Shown piece after piece: positions 55,356 through 63,789 of a stretch of DNA of 64,000 nucleotides. Numbering within the stretch: position 1 is the stretch's first letter; each line of letters opens with the position of its first letter. Source of the DNA: Cyclobacterium sp. 1_MG-2023 (GTDB taxonomy: Bacteria; Bacteroidota; Bacteroidia; Cytophagales; Cyclobacteriaceae); the NCBI RefSeq assembly GCF_030546805.1, contig NZ_JAUOPC010000011.1, positions 182,478-246,477 of the forward strand, in the 5' to 3' direction. A model generated the notes under the pieces. It saw only the letters and a program-made list of their open reading frames with translations, was not told the origin of the DNA and made no database searches. The position numbers were made by a program, and so were the translations under genes.

Positions 55356-56078
55356 ATGAGTTTAGAAAATAAAACCGCTTTTATTACCGGAGGAAATACA
55401 GGAATAGGGTTTGGTATCGCCCAAGCCTTGATTGCAGAAGGTGTTAATGTAGCCATCACAAGTAGGTCTTTAGAAAGAGCAGAAGAAGCAGCAGAAAAAA
55501 TCAAAGCGTCGGTTTCTTCTAAAGGGAATATAATGGCCTTAGAGCTGGATGTTAAAGATTTTGAAGCGCAGAAGGAGGCTGTTAGCAAAGTGGTCGGTAA
55601 ATGGGGGAAATTAGATTATTTTATAGCCAATGCAGGTGTGGGGCACTTTGCGCCAATTCAAGACCTTAGCGTAGAACACTGGCAGGATACCATTGATACC
55701 AACTTAACCGGTGTTTTTTATGGAATCAAAGCTTCTGTGGAAGCCTTGAAAGCTACAGAAGGATTTTTCCTAACCATCTCAAGTCTTGCCGGTACTAACT
55801 TTTTTGCAGGAGGAGCTGCATACAATGCCAGTAAATTTGGCCTCACTGGTTTCACACAGGCGGTGATGTTGGATTTAAGAAATGAGGGTATCAGGGTTAG
55901 TACCATCATGCCGGGATCTGTGGCCACCGGCTTTAACGATCACCAGGTTGACGAAAAAGATGCCTGGAAAATTCAGAAAGAAGACATTGGAGAAATTGTA
56001 GTGGGATTATTTAAACTGGATGCCAGGACCTTACCTAGTAAGATAGAAGTTAGACCTTCCAAAACAGCAAAGGGTTAA
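55356..56078 (+). CDS. Short-chain dehydrogenase/reductase
   Basis: A 240-residue cytoplasmic SDR: TGGNTGIG cofactor motif (11-18), NAG (92-94), N115, S142/S143, and Y156-x-x-x-K160. The shape is the classical 3-oxoacyl-ACP-reductase-like type with NAD(P) binding. The substrate cannot be read from sequence. It is transcribed alone, just after the YtxH terminator and before its own terminator, without neighbours that suggest a pathway. Confidence 0.88.
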   Translation: MSLENKTAFITGGNTGIGFGIAQALIAEGVNVAITSRSLERAEEAAEKIKASVSSKGNIMALELDVKDFEAQKEAVSKVVGKWGKLDYFIANAGVGHFAPIQDLSVEHWQDTIDTNLTGVFYGIKASVEALKATEGFFLTISSLAGTNFFAGGAAYNASKFGLTGFTQAVMLDLRNEGIRVSTIMPGSVATGFNDHQVDEKDAWKIQKEDIGEIVVGLFKLDARTLPSKIEVRPSKTAKG

Positions 56079-56455
56079 TGTGAATGCAATCCTAAAATAA
56101 ACGGAGTGAATTGAAAATAACAATCAATTAAAACGCTTTAGAATACCGGCTATTTTACTTAAATGGCCGGTTTTTTTATGGATTTTAGATTTTCTTAGGT
56201 TCCGTTCATGAAAAACTTCTGATTATTGAAAGGTAATTATTTGTGTTTTAAGTGGTTGTAAATAAGTTTTTTAGACGGTTCCTTCCCTTTAATAAATATT
56301 TAGGTTGTCAGCCTATTTGGCCACTAATATGCAATTCATGTAAATTACCCCTTACCTTTTTAAAATTTTTAGTAAATTGTTTGATTGGATTTTATAAATT
56401 GGATTTAAAATCTCAAAAAAAGTCAATATATTAATTAAGTATTACAATACAATTT
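56079..56455. other. Intergenic region before paired oxidoreductase genes
   Basis: 377 nt containing the SDR terminator (56145-56177) and then AT-rich DNA leading to the oxidoreductase start. A 60-codon frame at 56252-56434 was judged non-coding. No promoter consensus pair was assigned. Confidence 0.35.
56145..56177 (+). terminator. Terminator after SDR gene
   Basis: ACCGGCTATTT (56145-56155) pairs with AAATGGCCGGT (56161-56171) with one wobble and a 5-nt loop, followed by TTTTTT. Confidence 0.75.
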
Positions 56456-57496
56456 ATGGACACATCGATTAAAAGAAGAGAATTTATGGGAAAAGCTGCA
56501 CTCGCTGGAATTGGTCTAGGGTTGGCAACATCTACCCTTTCCTTTGGCACTACATCTGTTAAGCGGAATAAAAAGGTAGGTATAATAGGACTAGATACTT
56601 CTCATAGTGTTGCCTTTGCAAAAGCTTTTAACGCTACTGATGCAGCCCCTGATTTGGGTGGTTATAAGGTGGTAGCAGCTTATCCACATGGTAGTAAAGA
56701 TATCAAAACTTCTGTGGAAAGAATCCCCGGCTATATAGAAGATGTTAAGAAGCTTGGTGTAGAGATCGTGGATTCTATAGCCTCCCTTTTAGACAAGGTA
56801 GATGTAGTTTTATTGGAAACAAATGATGGAAGACTTCATTTAGAACAAGCTTTAGAAGTTTTTAAATCTGGAAAAACTGTTTTTATTGACAAACCTATAG
56901 CTGCATCATTACCGGATGCCATAGCCATTTTTGCTGCCGCCAAAAAGTACAATGTACCTGTATTTTCCAGTAGTTCATTACGATATATGGAGAATGCTGT
57001 TGCCGTAAGAAATGGAGAAATTGGTGAGGTATTTGGAGCAGACACTTTCAGTCCTGCTAAATATGAAGCCACTCATCCGGATTTGTTTTGGTATGGGATT
57101 CATGGTGTAGAGACACTTTATGGATTGATGGGAGCAGGTTGCAAAACCGTTCAAAGAACCTATACTGAAGGAGCTGACGTAGTAGTTGGAACTTGGGAAG
57201 GTGGAAAAATAGGAACCTTTAGAGGAACAAGGTCCGGTAAAGGTGGCTATGGAGGAAGAGCCTTTGGAGAAAAGGGTATTTTAGATATGGGAGGCTATGG
57301 TGGCTATCGTCCGTTATTGGTAGAGATTGCCAAATTCTTTGATTCAGGGGAATCTCCGGTTAGTGATGAAGAAACCATTGAGATTTTTGCTTTTATGCAA
57401 GCTGCTGATGAAAGCAAGAAAATGAATGGCCAAGCTGTATCATTAGAAGCTGTTTTAGATAAAGGCAAGAGAGAAGCATTAAAAATAAAAATTTAA
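56456..57496 (+). CDS. Gfo/Idh/MocA-family oxidoreductase, Tat-type leader
   Basis: A 346-residue oxidoreductase with twin-arginine leader (KRREFMGKAAL at 6-16), NAD-binding VGIIGLDTSH at 41-50, and the catalytic-lysine motif D145-K146-P147 in place of EKP. The C-terminal domain has GIHGVETLYGLMG and a GTFRGTRSGKGGYGG strand. It is shorter than its neighbour and may work as a dehydrogenase with bound cofactor, as in the exported glucose-fructose oxidoreductase family. The next oxidoreductase gene starts 16 nt after its stop, then a symporter, so these form one functional group. Confidence 0.9.
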   Translation: MDTSIKRREFMGKAALAGIGLGLATSTLSFGTTSVKRNKKVGIIGLDTSHSVAFAKAFNATDAAPDLGGYKVVAAYPHGSKDIKTSVERIPGYIEDVKKLGVEIVDSIASLLDKVDVVLLETNDGRLHLEQALEVFKSGKTVFIDKPIAASLPDAIAIFAAAKKYNVPVFSSSSLRYMENAVAVRNGEIGEVFGADTFSPAKYEATHPDLFWYGIHGVETLYGLMGAGCKTVQRTYTEGADVVVGTWEGGKIGTFRGTRSGKGGYGGRAFGEKGILDMGGYGGYRPLLVEIAKFFDSGESPVSDEETIEIFAFMQAADESKKMNGQAVSLEAVLDKGKREALKIKI

Positions 57497-57512
57497 ATAA
57501 ATTAAATTGAAT

Positions 57513-58856
57513 ATGGAAAATAGTAGAAGAACCTTTGTGAAGAAGGCAATCGCTGGCGCAACCTTCGCTACGGTAGGCGGAATGCTACCGGGGATGTCAG
57601 CAAAGAGTTATGGTAAGATTATTGGCGCCAATGATCGTATCAATGCAGCAAGTATGGGGGTTGTCAGCAGGGGACATGCTGTTGGGACAAACTTTGCCAG
57701 CCAAAAGCAATGTGATGTAATCTATAGCTGTGATGTAGATATAAGAGCAGCAGAAAAATTCGCCGGATCAATAAACGAGATTCAAGGAAGACGACCAAAA
57801 ATTGAAAAAGACGTAAGAAAAGTTCTCGAAGACAAAGATGTTGATGCTTTGATCGTTACAGCTCCTGATCACTGGCATGCTCCAGCGGCAATTTTGGGCT
57901 TAAAAGCAGGCAAACATGTTTATGTAGAGAAACCTTGTGCACACAATCCTCATGAAGGTGAATTGTTAATGCAGGCCCAAAAGAAATACAATAAAGTAGT
58001 TCAGGTAGGTAACCAAAGACGTTCTTGGCCAAATGTAATCAAAGGTATTGAAGAGCTTCACAATGGGGTTATTGGAAGACCTTATATGGCAAAAACTTGG
58101 TACGCAAACAACAGGTCGCCCATCGGTAACGGTAAGCAAGTTCCGGTTCCGGAATGGTTGGACTATGAATTGTGGCAAGGACCGGCTCCAAGAGAAGCTT
58201 ATAGAGACAACTTGATCCATTATAACTGGCACTGGTTTTGGAACTGGGGAACAGGTGAAGCACTAAACAATGGTACCCATATGGTGGATTTGGCACGCTG
58301 GGGCTTACAAGTAGAGTACCCTAATAAAGTGAACTCTTCCGGTGGAAGGTATAGGTACGATGACGATTGGCAAACTCCGGATACCCAAGTTATCAATATG
58401 GAGTTTGACAACAAATCCATGATTACCTGGGAAGGTAGAAGCTGTAATGGCAAGCAAATCGAAAAAGGTAGTGTAGGTACTTTGTTTTATGGTGAAGATG
58501 GAAGTCTTTTGATAGAAGGTGGAAATTCCTACAAGATTTTCAACCTTAAAAATGAATTGGTAAAAGAGGTGACAAATGACATGGTTATTGATCCAACCAA
58601 CAGATCTAACCCAGCTCAAGCTTTGGATGCACTCCACATTCAAAACTTTTTTGATGGAATAACCAATGGAATTGAGGTACGGTCCGAAATTGTAGGTGCT
58701 CACCAGAGTACGTTATTGTTACAATTAGGTAATATCTCCCAAAGAATTGGAAGGACCTTGCACGTTGATTCCTCTAATGGCAATATTAAATACGATCCAA
58801 AAGCAATGGAGCTTTGGAAAAGAGAATATGAGCCGGGTTGGGAGCCAACCGTTTAA
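57513..58856 (+). CDS. Gfo/Idh/MocA-family oxidoreductase, Tat-type leader
   Basis: About 447 residues from ATG 57513 (a TTG lies 6 nt upstream). It has a twin-arginine leader (SRRTFVKKA), a Rossmann core with degenerate glycine motif (MGVVSRG), TAPDHWH, the EKP motif with K140, and the VQVGNQRRS stretch. The C-terminal half has WHWFWNWGTGEALNNGTHMVDLARW, typical of exported glycoside-processing members. Relatives oxidise glycosides at C3. It pairs with the preceding oxidoreductase gene; the two may act on different steps or substrates. A terminator and a sodium:solute symporter gene follow. Confidence 0.92.
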   Translation: MENSRRTFVKKAIAGATFATVGGMLPGMSAKSYGKIIGANDRINAASMGVVSRGHAVGTNFASQKQCDVIYSCDVDIRAAEKFAGSINEIQGRRPKIEKDVRKVLEDKDVDALIVTAPDHWHAPAAILGLKAGKHVYVEKPCAHNPHEGELLMQAQKKYNKVVQVGNQRRSWPNVIKGIEELHNGVIGRPYMAKTWYANNRSPIGNGKQVPVPEWLDYELWQGPAPREAYRDNLIHYNWHWFWNWGTGEALNNGTHMVDLARWGLQVEYPNKVNSSGGRYRYDDDWQTPDTQVINMEFDNKSMITWEGRSCNGKQIEKGSVGTLFYGEDGSLLIEGGNSYKIFNLKNELVKEVTNDMVIDPTNRSNPAQALDALHIQNFFDGITNGIEVRSEIVGAHQSTLLLQLGNISQRIGRTLHVDSSNGNIKYDPKAMELWKREYEPGWEPTV

Positions 58857-58878
58857 TCCTGGTATTTATTCAAACAGT

Positions 58879-58910
58879 AAGGCCAAACCATATTGGTTTG
58901 GCCTTTTTAC
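58879..58910 (+). terminator. Terminator after paired oxidoreductase genes
   Basis: AAGGCCAAACC (58879-58889) pairs with GGTTTGGCCTT (58895-58905) around a 5-nt loop, followed by TTTA. The stem stands between the oxidoreductases and the symporter gene, so partial read-through is likely. Confidence 0.8.
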
Positions 58911-58935
58911 CAATTAATCATCAAAATTTTCTTAC

Positions 58936-60402
58936 ATGGAATTAAGTACCATTGACCTGATCGTAATCGGGGTGTTCTTTTTATTAATGCTTCTTATAGG
59001 CGTATGGTCCTATTTTAGAAACAATGATGCGGAGGACTATTTTGTAGCAGGAGGGAAACTTCCCTGGTGGCTTTCCGGGATTTCTCACCACGTTTCAGGT
59101 TACAGTGGAGCCGTATTTGTGGCCTATGCAGGATTAGCTTATACTCATGGGTTTTCATTGTATATATGGTGGGCCCTGGGAATTGGTTTATCTGTTGTCA
59201 TTTCAGCAAAGATTTTCCCCGTATTTTGGGTACGTTTGAGAAAACGATTTAAGATCCAATCACCTCTGGAATTTCTGGCTACCCGCTATAATCTGGCTAC
59301 CCAGCAATTGATGGCATGGAGTGGGGTCATCCTCAAATTATTTGATATAGGTGCCAAATGGGCTGCTATAGCTATTTTATTGAATGTATTTACCGGGATA
59401 TCACTTACCTATGGAATTTTGATCTCCGGAGGCATATCTCTGCTTTACATTACTTTTGGAGGTTTGTGGGCAGTGATTATTACCGATTTTGCCCAGTTTA
59501 TCGTACAGATCATCGCAGGTCTTGTAATGTTTTATGTGGTAATTGAGAAATTAGGAGGCATTGAAAGTGTGTTTACCGTTTGGGACCAGTTACCGGAAGG
59601 TAATGGAGATCCTTTCAATGAACCATATACCGTTGGCTTTGCACTATTATTCCTGTTTATCAATTTCCTTTCTTACAATGGGGGGCAGTGGAATTTGGCT
59701 ACCAGATACATCTCTTCCCCTTCGGAACAAGAAGCCACAAAAGCTGCGAGATTATCCGGTATCCTATACATTATTTGGCCATTGATATTGTTCTTTCCAA
59801 TGTGGGCGGCTCCGGTGATCCTTCCGGATCTTGAAGATCCAACACAGTCTTATGGGATTTTGACCATGGAGTTACTACCTGTAGGCCTAATAGGGCTTGT
59901 GATCGCCTCCCTTTTTGCAAATACCATGTCCATGACTTCTTCTGATATAAATACAATTTCAGCAGTAATCACCCGAGACATTTTACCTGCAGTTAATAAA
60001 AAATTCAGAGATGGAAAAACCTCATTAATGACGGCAAGGATTACTACCTTCCTATTTACCCTTGGAACCATCCTCGTCGCCCTACAATTTGAGAAATTTG
60101 GTGGGGTTTTGGGGTTAATCATTAGTTGGTTTGGTGCCTTGGTAGGACCTATTGCAGTTCCTATGTTGTTTGGCTTGATTCCCTGGTTCAAATCTTGTGG
60201 TCCAAAAGCCGCAATTGGATCAATTCTGGTTGGACTTTTGGCATTTGTTATTACCAAAAATGTAGAGGTAGGAAGCCTGGCCCTAGAAATAGGCCTACCG
60301 GTAATTTGCTCTACAATCACTTACATTCTGGTTGGTTTCATTGAACGAGACAATGTGCCTGAAAAGGTAAAGCAAATGCTTGAAGATGTTTCTCACGAGT
60401 AG
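58936..60402 (+). CDS. Sodium:solute symporter (SSS family)
   Basis: A 488-residue inner membrane transporter with about 13 predicted helices. It has the SSS-type start (DAEDYFVAGGKLPWWLSGIS), the GGLWAVIITDFAQFIVQ helix, GGQWNLATRYISSPSE and the MTSSDINTISAVITRDI segment. The subgroup (SGLT-like sugar transporters) imports monosaccharides or related solutes with sodium, fitting a marine organism. Placed after two oxidoreductase genes and before a convergent epimerase gene, it probably imports the sugar product of the envelope oxidation reactions. This last step is inference. Confidence 0.92.
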   Translation: MELSTIDLIVIGVFFLLMLLIGVWSYFRNNDAEDYFVAGGKLPWWLSGISHHVSGYSGAVFVAYAGLAYTHGFSLYIWWALGIGLSVVISAKIFPVFWVRLRKRFKIQSPLEFLATRYNLATQQLMAWSGVILKLFDIGAKWAAIAILLNVFTGISLTYGILISGGISLLYITFGGLWAVIITDFAQFIVQIIAGLVMFYVVIEKLGGIESVFTVWDQLPEGNGDPFNEPYTVGFALLFLFINFLSYNGGQWNLATRYISSPSEQEATKAARLSGILYIIWPLILFFPMWAAPVILPDLEDPTQSYGILTMELLPVGLIGLVIASLFANTMSMTSSDINTISAVITRDILPAVNKKFRDGKTSLMTARITTFLFTLGTILVALQFEKFGGVLGLIISWFGALVGPIAVPMLFGLIPWFKSCGPKAAIGSILVGLLAFVITKNVEVGSLALEIGLPVICSTITYILVGFIERDNVPEKVKQMLEDVSHE

Positions 60403-60430
60403 CAAAAAAGAACTTAGGTTAATTATTAAA

Positions 60431-60466
60431 AAAAGGGGTCACTTACGTAAAGTGGCCCCTTTTTTT
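60431..60466. terminator. Bidirectional terminator between symporter and epimerase genes
   Basis: AAAAGGGGTCACTT (60431-60444) pairs with AAGTGGCCCCTTTT (60450-60463) with one G-T wobble; A and T runs on both sides allow both directions. Confidence 0.8.
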
Positions 60467-60536
60467 ACAATTGATTTTGTTTTATTAAAATGACCTGACA
60501 TAAGGTGAATTTCCATCAGGACAAATCCTTCAATGC

Positions 60537-61376
60537 CTACAACTGTGCAGCTACTCTTTTAAAATAAGCAATGCTCTCTTCTACATCTGGAAGGTTATTC
60601 TCCCAGTTATGCTCGTATTCTGCAGAAAACGCGCCTTCAAATCCTTGTCTATGCAATTCATGTAGCACCCCCGCTACATTACTATTGCCTGTTCCCCAAG
60701 GAAGATCATGAGCATCTCTGACGCCAAATTTGTTTAAATCCTTTATATGAAGGCTGATTACTCTACCTTCCAATTGTCTTAGGCAATCTACAGGATTGAG
60801 GCCTGACCTTACCCAGTGGCCAATGTCCGCACAAACACCCATTAAATCAGATCTTCCATCTAACATACGTTTAGCTACTTCCGGATGCCAATAGTAGGAG
60901 GGTACAGGGTGGTTATGTAAGGCAAGTTTGATCTGGTATTCCTCGCAAAGCTTTTCAATTTGGTCAAATTGATTGGGCTTTGCCTCCGAGGTGAGTATTC
61001 CTATTCCCAGTTCTTTAGCAAAATCAAATAATTTGGGTAAATCCTCATCGCTGGCATTGACAACACCATAACCAACTGCCTCTATGGCATATTTTTTCAA
61101 TAGGGCTTTGATTTTTGCTTTTCCATCAGCAGTTATGCTATTAAAATCAGTGGTTTCATTGCCCGATTTACTGATTTTTTGACCTGGATACATTTCTACA
61201 TATTTTACCCCTATACTGTTGAGCTTTTCCAAGGTTTCTTCAAGAGAAAAAAGTCTGAAAGTGTAGGCTTGACTGCCCACTTTCCAGCCTTTTGGCATCC
61301 CTTCCTGAGCCTGAATATGGAAGGATAGCATAAGAAATAGGGAAAATAAGCCTAATTTGAATGATTTATTATTCAT
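60537..61376 (-). CDS. Exported sugar phosphate isomerase/epimerase-like TIM barrel
   Basis: A 279-residue protein with a signal peptide (LFSLFLMLSFHIQAQ). It belongs to the xylose-isomerase-like TIM-barrel family and is related to 3901-4770, sharing ALHNHP, YYWHPE, CADIGHWVRSGLNPVDCL, SLHIKDL and the final AEYEHNWENN region with candidate metal ligands Glu, Asp, His and Glu. Being secreted, it should act on free sugars or sugar derivatives in the periplasm. It is convergent with the symporter gene and close to the Gfo/Idh/MocA pair, which suggests one pathway. The reaction (epimerase, hydratase or lyase) is open. Confidence 0.84.
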   Translation of the reverse strand: MNNKSFKLGLFSLFLMLSFHIQAQEGMPKGWKVGSQAYTFRLFSLEETLEKLNSIGVKYVEMYPGQKISKSGNETTDFNSITADGKAKIKALLKKYAIEAVGYGVVNASDEDLPKLFDFAKELGIGILTSEAKPNQFDQIEKLCEEYQIKLALHNHPVPSYYWHPEVAKRMLDGRSDLMGVCADIGHWVRSGLNPVDCLRQLEGRVISLHIKDLNKFGVRDAHDLPWGTGNSNVAGVLHELHRQGFEGAFSAEYEHNWENNLPDVEESIAYFKRVAAQL

Positions 61377-61538
61377 AAGATGATAGGTTTAGGTTAGTTT
61401 TTGAATATTATTTATCAAAACTACTTGTTTTTAGTGAGAGAATGAAATAAATATTTAGTACCGAATAATCCCTTCCTCAATCATAATAATTAATGAATTT
61501 TTAATTGAAAGTGAATCAGGCGGTAAGAACTTGCTTTG

Positions 61539-61546
61539 TATATTTG
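61539..61546 (+). promoter_or_regulatory. Possible -7 element upstream of GDPD gene
   Basis: TATATTTG matches the Bacteroidota -7 consensus TAnnTTTG 39 nt before the ATG. No -33 TTTG was found at normal spacing, so this is only suggestive. Confidence 0.3.
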
Positions 61547-61585
61547 ATCATATAATTGATTTAATTTAAATAATCCAATTGCCCG

Positions 61586-62380
61586 ATGAGGAGGAGCCTA
61601 TTATTCCGGTTCGTATTGCTGAATTTATTCTGTTTTCAGTTATACGGTGTGAGCCAAACAATTAAGAGTGAGAATGATTTGGAATTGATAGCCCATAGAG
61701 GTGGAGTAGTAAACAGCCAAAGCCCTGAAAACAGTTTGAAAGCTTTAGAGGAGGCAATCAATAAAGGCTATTATATGGTTGAAGTGGATGTGCGATTAAC
61801 CAAAGATGGAACATTGATCACACACCACGATAAAAACTTTACCCGATATTATGGGGAGGATAAGTCCGTAACAGCCATGACCTGGGAGGAGATTCAGGGA
61901 CTAACAGGTGATTTGGGACAAAAAGTCTTAAAGTTAGAAACTGTTTTGGCTCATTGTGAAGGAAGAATTCAAGTGATGATAGACAACAAAATCCAAGGAT
62001 TTGAAAAGGAGGCTTTCGATGAAATTATCAACTTGCTTGATCGGTATGGATTAGGGGGAGAAGCTTTAATGATCGGTACTGAGGCTTCAACGGAATATTT
62101 TACCGGAAAGATCAAATTAAGCTGCTCTATAGATCAATTGAAGGAGAATGTCAATAGAAATGACTTTAACCCTGACAATTATTACCTATTTTCCGGCACA
62201 ATTCAAGCAGAGGATTTTAATTGGGCCAAGGAGCACTCAGTTATGGTGGTGGGTGCTGTCAATACATGGGCCTATGCGCAGAAGAACAAAAAGGAAACAC
62301 CGGAAGAAACCATAGACAAGCTAAAACAAGTGGGAGTTACCTATTTTCAAATTGATTCAATATATGAGCCCTTTTTTTAA
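61586..62380 (+). CDS. Glycerophosphodiester phosphodiesterase family protein
   Basis: A 264-residue exported protein with hydrophobic leader (LLFRFVLLNLFCFQLYGVS). The GDPD signature is intact: H37-R38 in AHRGG, E48 in SPENS, E66 and D68 in EVDVRLTKDG, and H80/H81 in THHD. It should cleave glycerophosphodiesters to sn-glycerol 3-phosphate and an alcohol. It overlaps tail-to-tail by 4 nt with the sulfatase gene on the other strand. Together with the phosphatase fusion at 52930-54765 it may provide phosphate from lipid-derived phosphodiesters. Confidence 0.92.
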   Translation: MRRSLLFRFVLLNLFCFQLYGVSQTIKSENDLELIAHRGGVVNSQSPENSLKALEEAINKGYYMVEVDVRLTKDGTLITHHDKNFTRYYGEDKSVTAMTWEEIQGLTGDLGQKVLKLETVLAHCEGRIQVMIDNKIQGFEKEAFDEIINLLDRYGLGGEALMIGTEASTEYFTGKIKLSCSIDQLKENVNRNDFNPDNYYLFSGTIQAEDFNWAKEHSVMVVGAVNTWAYAQKNKKETPEETIDKLKQVGVTYFQIDSIYEPFF

Positions 62381-63789
62381 TTGGATCTCTTCTTGGCTAT
62401 AAAATCAGGATTTAAGGTTTTGGGTAGGGGCGCATTTGTTTTTTCTCGCCAATTTTCAAGTAAGGTTAACAGTTCTTCGGCTTTGTCCGGCCTTTCATTC
62501 ACGAGGTTATTGCTTTCGGAAATGTCTTTTTTAAGGTTATAAAGTTCTATGGTATTGTTTTCAAAATATTGGATGAGTTTCCAGTCGCCATACCGAATGG
62601 CAGAACCGGGACGAGTTCTGAATACAGGATCCTGACTCTCCCCATTGCCTCCCTCCAAGTAAATAGGGAAATGCCAGAAGAGAGGCCGTTTTGGAAGATT
62701 TTTGTCTTCCGTCAATAAAGGGAGCAAGCTAATTCCGTCCAAATTTTTATTTTCCGGTTGAGCAATACCGGTTAATTCCAGAAGGGTTGGAAAAATATCA
62801 AGATTGGAAATAGGTATTTCTGAACCTTGACCCGGACGTATCTTACCAGGCCAAACAGCAAATGCAGGTATTCTGATTCCCCCTTCATAATAAGAACCTT
62901 TGCCTGCCCTCAACGGTCTTTGTTTGGTAACTTTAAATAGGCCACCATTATCGGTAACGAAAAAGATAAAGGTGTTGTCAAACAATTGCTTTTCATGCAA
63001 CAAATTAATTAGGCGCCCAATATTGCGGTCCAAATTTTCCACCATGGTCGCATATTTGGCGTCATTTTGTCCATTAGATGGTGATTTTCCAAGGTATTTG
63101 TCCAACAAGCTCGTCACCGGTTGGATGGGGGTATGTACGGCGTAAGGTGAATAGTTGAGGAAAAAAGGTTGCTTTTGGTTGTTGGCTATAAAATCGAGTG
63201 TTTTGTTCATCACCAAGTCCGTCAGGTAGGCATTGTTTTCTGCTTGAAGACTTGGTACATTTCTGTAGGGAGGGTAATAGCTTCCGGGATTCCCTGCATG
63301 GGAGCCTCCGATATTTACATCAAAACCTTTGGTTAAAGGGTCTTTGCTGATGTGCCATTTCCCCGAATGGCAAGTGATGTAACCGTTTTGTTGCAGTAAC
63401 TCTGAGAACAATAGGTGATGGTCAGCAATGGTTTCTTTATTGACTATCGGAACAAGCTTTCGGTTTTCAGATTTCCCTCTATCGGAATTTGCTACTGTAT
63501 ACACGCCATGGCGGGGAGTGTTTTCTCCACTCATCATACAAGCCCTGCTAGGAGCACAATTGGCCGCTGCAGCATAGGCTTGATTGAATATCATCCCTTT
63601 CGAAGCCAACATGTCTAAGTTTGGAGTTTCATAGAATTGACTGCCCATAAAACCCGTATCTCTCCAGCCCATGTCATCTACGTTGATCAAGATTATATTA
63701 GGTAAGTCTTTAGTTTCTTCTTTTTGATTTCCAAAAACTTGTATTGAGATAAATAGAAAAAAGTAGGATAAGGTTATTTCTTTCTTCAT
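62377..63789 (-). CDS. Sulfatase (arylsulfatase-like, S1 family)
   Basis: A 470-residue type I sulfatase. A short leader ends near SIQVFGNQ. D38 and D39 in NVDDMGW bind metal, the formylglycine site is C78-A-P-S-R in ANCAPSRACMMSG, and SGKWHIS and FVTDNGG follow. The group fits arylsulfatase A-like S1 families active on marine polysaccharides or glycosaminoglycans. It differs from the other sulfatase (36932-38470) by its CAPSR signature and DDMGW start. It is transcribed alone, with its end overlapping the GDPD gene. Confidence 0.92.
   Translation of the reverse strand: MKKEITLSYFFLFISIQVFGNQKEETKDLPNIILINVDDMGWRDTGFMGSQFYETPNLDMLASKGMIFNQAYAAAANCAPSRACMMSGENTPRHGVYTVANSDRGKSENRKLVPIVNKETIADHHLLFSELLQQNGYITCHSGKWHISKDPLTKGFDVNIGGSHAGNPGSYYPPYRNVPSLQAENNAYLTDLVMNKTLDFIANNQKQPFFLNYSPYAVHTPIQPVTSLLDKYLGKSPSNGQNDAKYATMVENLDRNIGRLINLLHEKQLFDNTFIFFVTDNGGLFKVTKQRPLRAGKGSYYEGGIRIPAFAVWPGKIRPGQGSEIPISNLDIFPTLLELTGIAQPENKNLDGISLLPLLTEDKNLPKRPLFWHFPIYLEGGNGESQDPVFRTRPGSAIRYGDWKLIQYFENNTIELYNLKKDISESNNLVNERPDKAEELLTLLENWREKTNAPLPKTLNPDFIAKKRSN

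Noticed and set aside
56252..56434. 60-codon frame between SDR and oxidoreductase genes
   Set aside because: No family resemblance; cysteine- and phenylalanine-rich translation of AT-rich DNA.
59850..60320. 156-codon frame antisense to the symporter gene
   Set aside because: Shadow of transmembrane-helix codons in the opposite strand.
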